Source: Rhodoluna sp.
GTDB taxonomy: Bacteria > Actinomycetota > Actinomycetes > Actinomycetales > Microbacteriaceae
Length of the DNA stretch: 8,250 nucleotides
Assembly (NCBI GenBank): GCA_017984715.1
Contig: JAGNYY010000027.1
Location: 1 to 8,250 of the forward strand
Direction: 5' to 3'
In this document: positions 7,225 to 8,250 of the stretch, piece by piece
Layout: every line of letters begins with the position of its first letter
Numbering within the stretch: the first letter of the stretch is position 1
Made by a program: the position numbers and the translations under genes
The notes under the pieces: generated by a model
The model's database searches: none
Told to the model about the DNA's origin: nothing
The model's input: only the letters and a program-made list of their open reading frames with translations

Positions 7225-7226
7225 CT
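7221..7226 (+). promoter_or_regulatory. Weak candidate -10 element for the chelatase gene (TAGGCT)
   Basis: TAGGCT fits the actinobacterial TANNNT pattern and would place the RNA start near 7233, leaving a leader of about 26 bases with the ribosome site at 7250. No good -35 element is visible at the right distance. TAGCCT at 7192-7197 is an equally short alternative. Confidence 0.22.
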
Positions 7227-7249
7227 TTTCGGAATCCCTTTTAGACACT

Positions 7250-7254
7250 GAGGA
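7250..7254 (+). promoter_or_regulatory. Ribosome binding site of the chelatase gene (GAGGA)
   Basis: GAGGA lies 4 bases before the ATG at 7259 and decides this start over any upstream in-frame codon. Confidence 0.6.
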
Positions 7255-7258
7255 CTCG

Positions 7259-8074
7259 ATGAAATCACTGGTTGCGGCATCGCACGGCACCGACAATATC
7301 GGTGGCGCAAAGTCGATTTCAGATCTCGTGAAAAAAGTTGCCGAATCGCTGCCCGAGGTGGCCGTTCTTGAGGCTTTCGTCGATGTTCAGCAGCCCGATG
7401 TGCCATCCGTGCTCGCAACCGCGGCCGAGCTAGGCGCTACCGAATCGATCGTGGTGCCACTGCTCTTGGCCACCGGCTATCACGTTCGCCAAGACATTGC
7501 CGATGCAGCCTTTGCCGCCGGCAAGACCGTTCAGATCAGCCCGGCCCTAGGGCCAGACCAGCGAATGGTCGAGGTTCTGGTGCAGCGCCTGGATGAGATT
7601 GGCGCCACCGCCGAAACCGCAGCCGGCGACTTGATCGTTCTGACCGTTGCCGGTTCCAGCGACCCTCGCGCACAGGCCGAATCAGAGCTCGTGAAGTTGA
7701 TGTTTGAAGAAGCGCTCACCACCAGAAACGGTTCACCCGCCGCCGTCGAACTGGCCTTTCTTTCGGCAGCCGAACCAAAGCTCAAAGACCTGATTCCGAA
7801 GCTCAAGTTTCAGCACGCTCGCAAGCGCGTCGTGATTGCAACTTATTTATTAGCCGACGGTTACTTCGCCGGGCTAACAAAAAAGGTCGGTGCGCATTTG
7901 GCATCCGAGCCACTTTTGGTCGAAGGCACCGAGCCGCCTCAGCAGCTTGTCGACATCATCATTGAACGATTCAATGCGGCCACGGATGGCGGGCAAACCA
8001 CCGGCTGCCTCAGCGGCCTGCGCGGCGAACCCTTCAGCGGTTGTGCTGCCGGCTGCCTCACCGCCTGCCGCTAG
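7259..8074 (+). CDS. cbiX: Sirohydrochlorin ferrochelatase (CbiX/SirB type, two-domain) with cysteine-rich C-terminal tail
   Basis: A class II chelatase, expected to insert Fe2+ into sirohydrochlorin to make siroheme for SirA. The 271-residue protein looks like a tandem duplication of the short CbiX fold. The N-terminal half keeps both catalytic histidines: H9 in AASHGTDN and H75 in LLLATGYHVRQDI. The C-terminal half (from about residue 124) has GSS at 132-134 in place of the HG motif and F203 in YLLADGYFAG in place of the second histidine, so only the first half should be catalytic. The last 22 residues contain the only cysteines of the protein: C250, C262, C266 and C270 (C-x11-C-x3-C-x3-C). 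The ATG at 7259 has GAGGA 4 bases upstream and begins right at the family homology; the frame is open further upstream but without family sequence. Cobalt chelation for cobalamin is an alternative, but proximity to cysG and sirA argues for iron. Confidence 0.9.
   Translation: MKSLVAASHGTDNIGGAKSISDLVKKVAESLPEVAVLEAFVDVQQPDVPSVLATAAELGATESIVVPLLLATGYHVRQDIADAAFAAGKTVQISPALGPDQRMVEVLVQRLDEIGATAETAAGDLIVLTVAGSSDPRAQAESELVKLMFEEALTTRNGSPAAVELAFLSAAEPKLKDLIPKLKFQHARKRVVIATYLLADGYFAGLTKKVGAHLASEPLLVEGTEPPQQLVDIIIERFNAATDGGQTTGCLSGLRGEPFSGCAAGCLTACR
8001..8060 (+). repeat. 12-base direct repeat inside the chelatase cysteine tail
   Basis: CCGGCTGCCTCA occurs at 8001-8012 and 8049-8060, 48 bases (16 codons) apart and in the same reading frame. 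Each copy encodes a Gly-Cys-Leu-(Ser/Thr) step, GCLS around C250 and GCLT around C266. This may be a small internal duplication in the tail or chance in GC-rich codons. Confidence 0.5.
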
Positions 8075-8083
8075 GCTTGATGC

Positions 8084-8250
8084 ATGTCCTCAAAGAAGAT
8101 GAACATCACCGCCGAAATTTCTCGTTCCTGGTTGCTTTTCGCCGCCACCAAGCCAGAGAGTTTCGACAAAGCGCTCGCCTCCGGAACCGACCAGCTGGTT
8201 CTCGATGTTGAGGATGCGGTTGACCCTAAGGCCAAGCCTCAGGCGCTCGT
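8084..8250 (+). CDS. CitE/HpcH-HpaI family CoA-ester lyase-like protein, partial (C-terminus cut)
   Basis: Only the first 55 codons are visible. RSWLLFAATKPESFDKALASGTDQLVLDVEDAVDPKAK resembles the N-terminus of citrate lyase beta-subunit-like and malyl/citramalyl-CoA lyase proteins: an arginine before the first beta strand, a helix ending in a small-residue loop, then the strand LVLDVEDAV with acidic residues near the metal site, followed by a lysine. These enzymes cleave or form 3-hydroxyacyl-CoA esters through a Mg-bound enolate; the substrate cannot be told from this fragment. The ATG at 8084 lies 9 bases after the chelatase stop, with an in-frame TGA two codons upstream. A second ATG at 8099 is possible. 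Neither has a convincing ribosome site. It may be co-transcribed with the chelatase, but a link to sulfur metabolism is not evident. Confidence 0.75.
   Translation, partial: MSSKKMNITAEISRSWLLFAATKPESFDKALASGTDQLVLDVEDAVDPKAKPQAL

Larger units (their letters stand above)
7095..7258. promoter_or_regulatory. Divergent intergenic control region between sirA and the chelatase gene
   Basis: These 164 bases separate the divergent starts of sirA and the chelatase gene and must hold the promoters of both transcripts. They contain a perfect 6+6 inverted repeat, AACACTG direct repeats one helical turn apart, and a second 6+6 palindrome nearer the chelatase gene. No T-box, SAM or cobalamin riboswitch core could be recognised by eye. 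Confidence 0.8.

Noticed and set aside
7208..7240. Intrinsic terminator at the CCTACC/GGTAGG hairpin
   Set aside because: The stem is only 6 base pairs, no continuous U-run follows, and no gene ends just upstream on either strand.
7242..7257. TAGAC half-site resembling the corynebacterial McbR operator (TAGAC-N6-GTCTA)
   Set aside because: The second half after six bases reads GACTC, not GTCTA, and the stretch overlaps the ribosome site, so only a half-site is present.
7064..7258. Upstream in-frame extension of the chelatase gene (65 extra codons)
   Set aside because: The extra peptide has no family resemblance, runs through the sirA start and the palindromes, and the ATG at 7259 has a ribosome site and begins at the chelatase homology.

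Overview
The window carries most of an assimilatory sulfate reduction locus from a Gram-positive, actinobacterial-type organism. The evidence is a SirA-type ferredoxin sulfite reductase (not CysJI), an iron-sulfur APS reductase, an FprA-type ferredoxin-NADP reductase, a short 404-residue actinobacterial-style CysG, and moderately high GC with tightly overlapping genes. A small-genome Microbacteriaceae-like actinomycete would fit, but that placement is inference only.

Layout. Positions 7094 down to 1 hold six minus-strand genes in the order sirA, cysH, cysD, cysN, cysG, fprA; fprA runs off the left edge. Four of the five junctions overlap by 1 to 4 bases and the fifth (cysN-cysG) has a 19-base gap, so they almost certainly form one transcript. 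Positions 7095-7258 are a 164-base divergent intergenic region with a perfect inverted repeat, a phased direct repeat and a second palindrome, the likely control region. To the right, on the plus strand, are a sirohydrochlorin ferrochelatase (7259-8074) and, 9 bases later, the start of a CitE/HpcH-type lyase that runs off the right edge. No intergenic stretch exceeds 300 bases. I see no RNA genes, mobile elements or CRISPR.

How the genes work together. CysD and CysN make adenylyl sulfate (APS) from sulfate and ATP. CysH reduces APS directly to sulfite, and no APS kinase is present. SirA reduces sulfite to sulfide with six electrons from ferredoxin, and FprA probably recharges that ferredoxin from NADPH. 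SirA needs siroheme: CysG methylates uroporphyrinogen III to precorrin-2, its N-terminal domain may oxidise that to sirohydrochlorin, and the divergent chelatase inserts iron. The window thus encodes the reductive pathway together with cofactor synthesis and an electron supply. A sulfate transporter, a ferredoxin and cysteine synthase are not in view.

Most of this is well-known biology. The points worth a second look are: (1) the chelatase has exactly four cysteines, all in its last 22 residues, suggesting a metal or Fe-S site; (2) CysG lacks the aspartate and the helical domain associated with chelatase activity in CysG/Met8p enzymes, which makes the separate chelatase look essential; (3) the intergenic palindromes are candidate operators.
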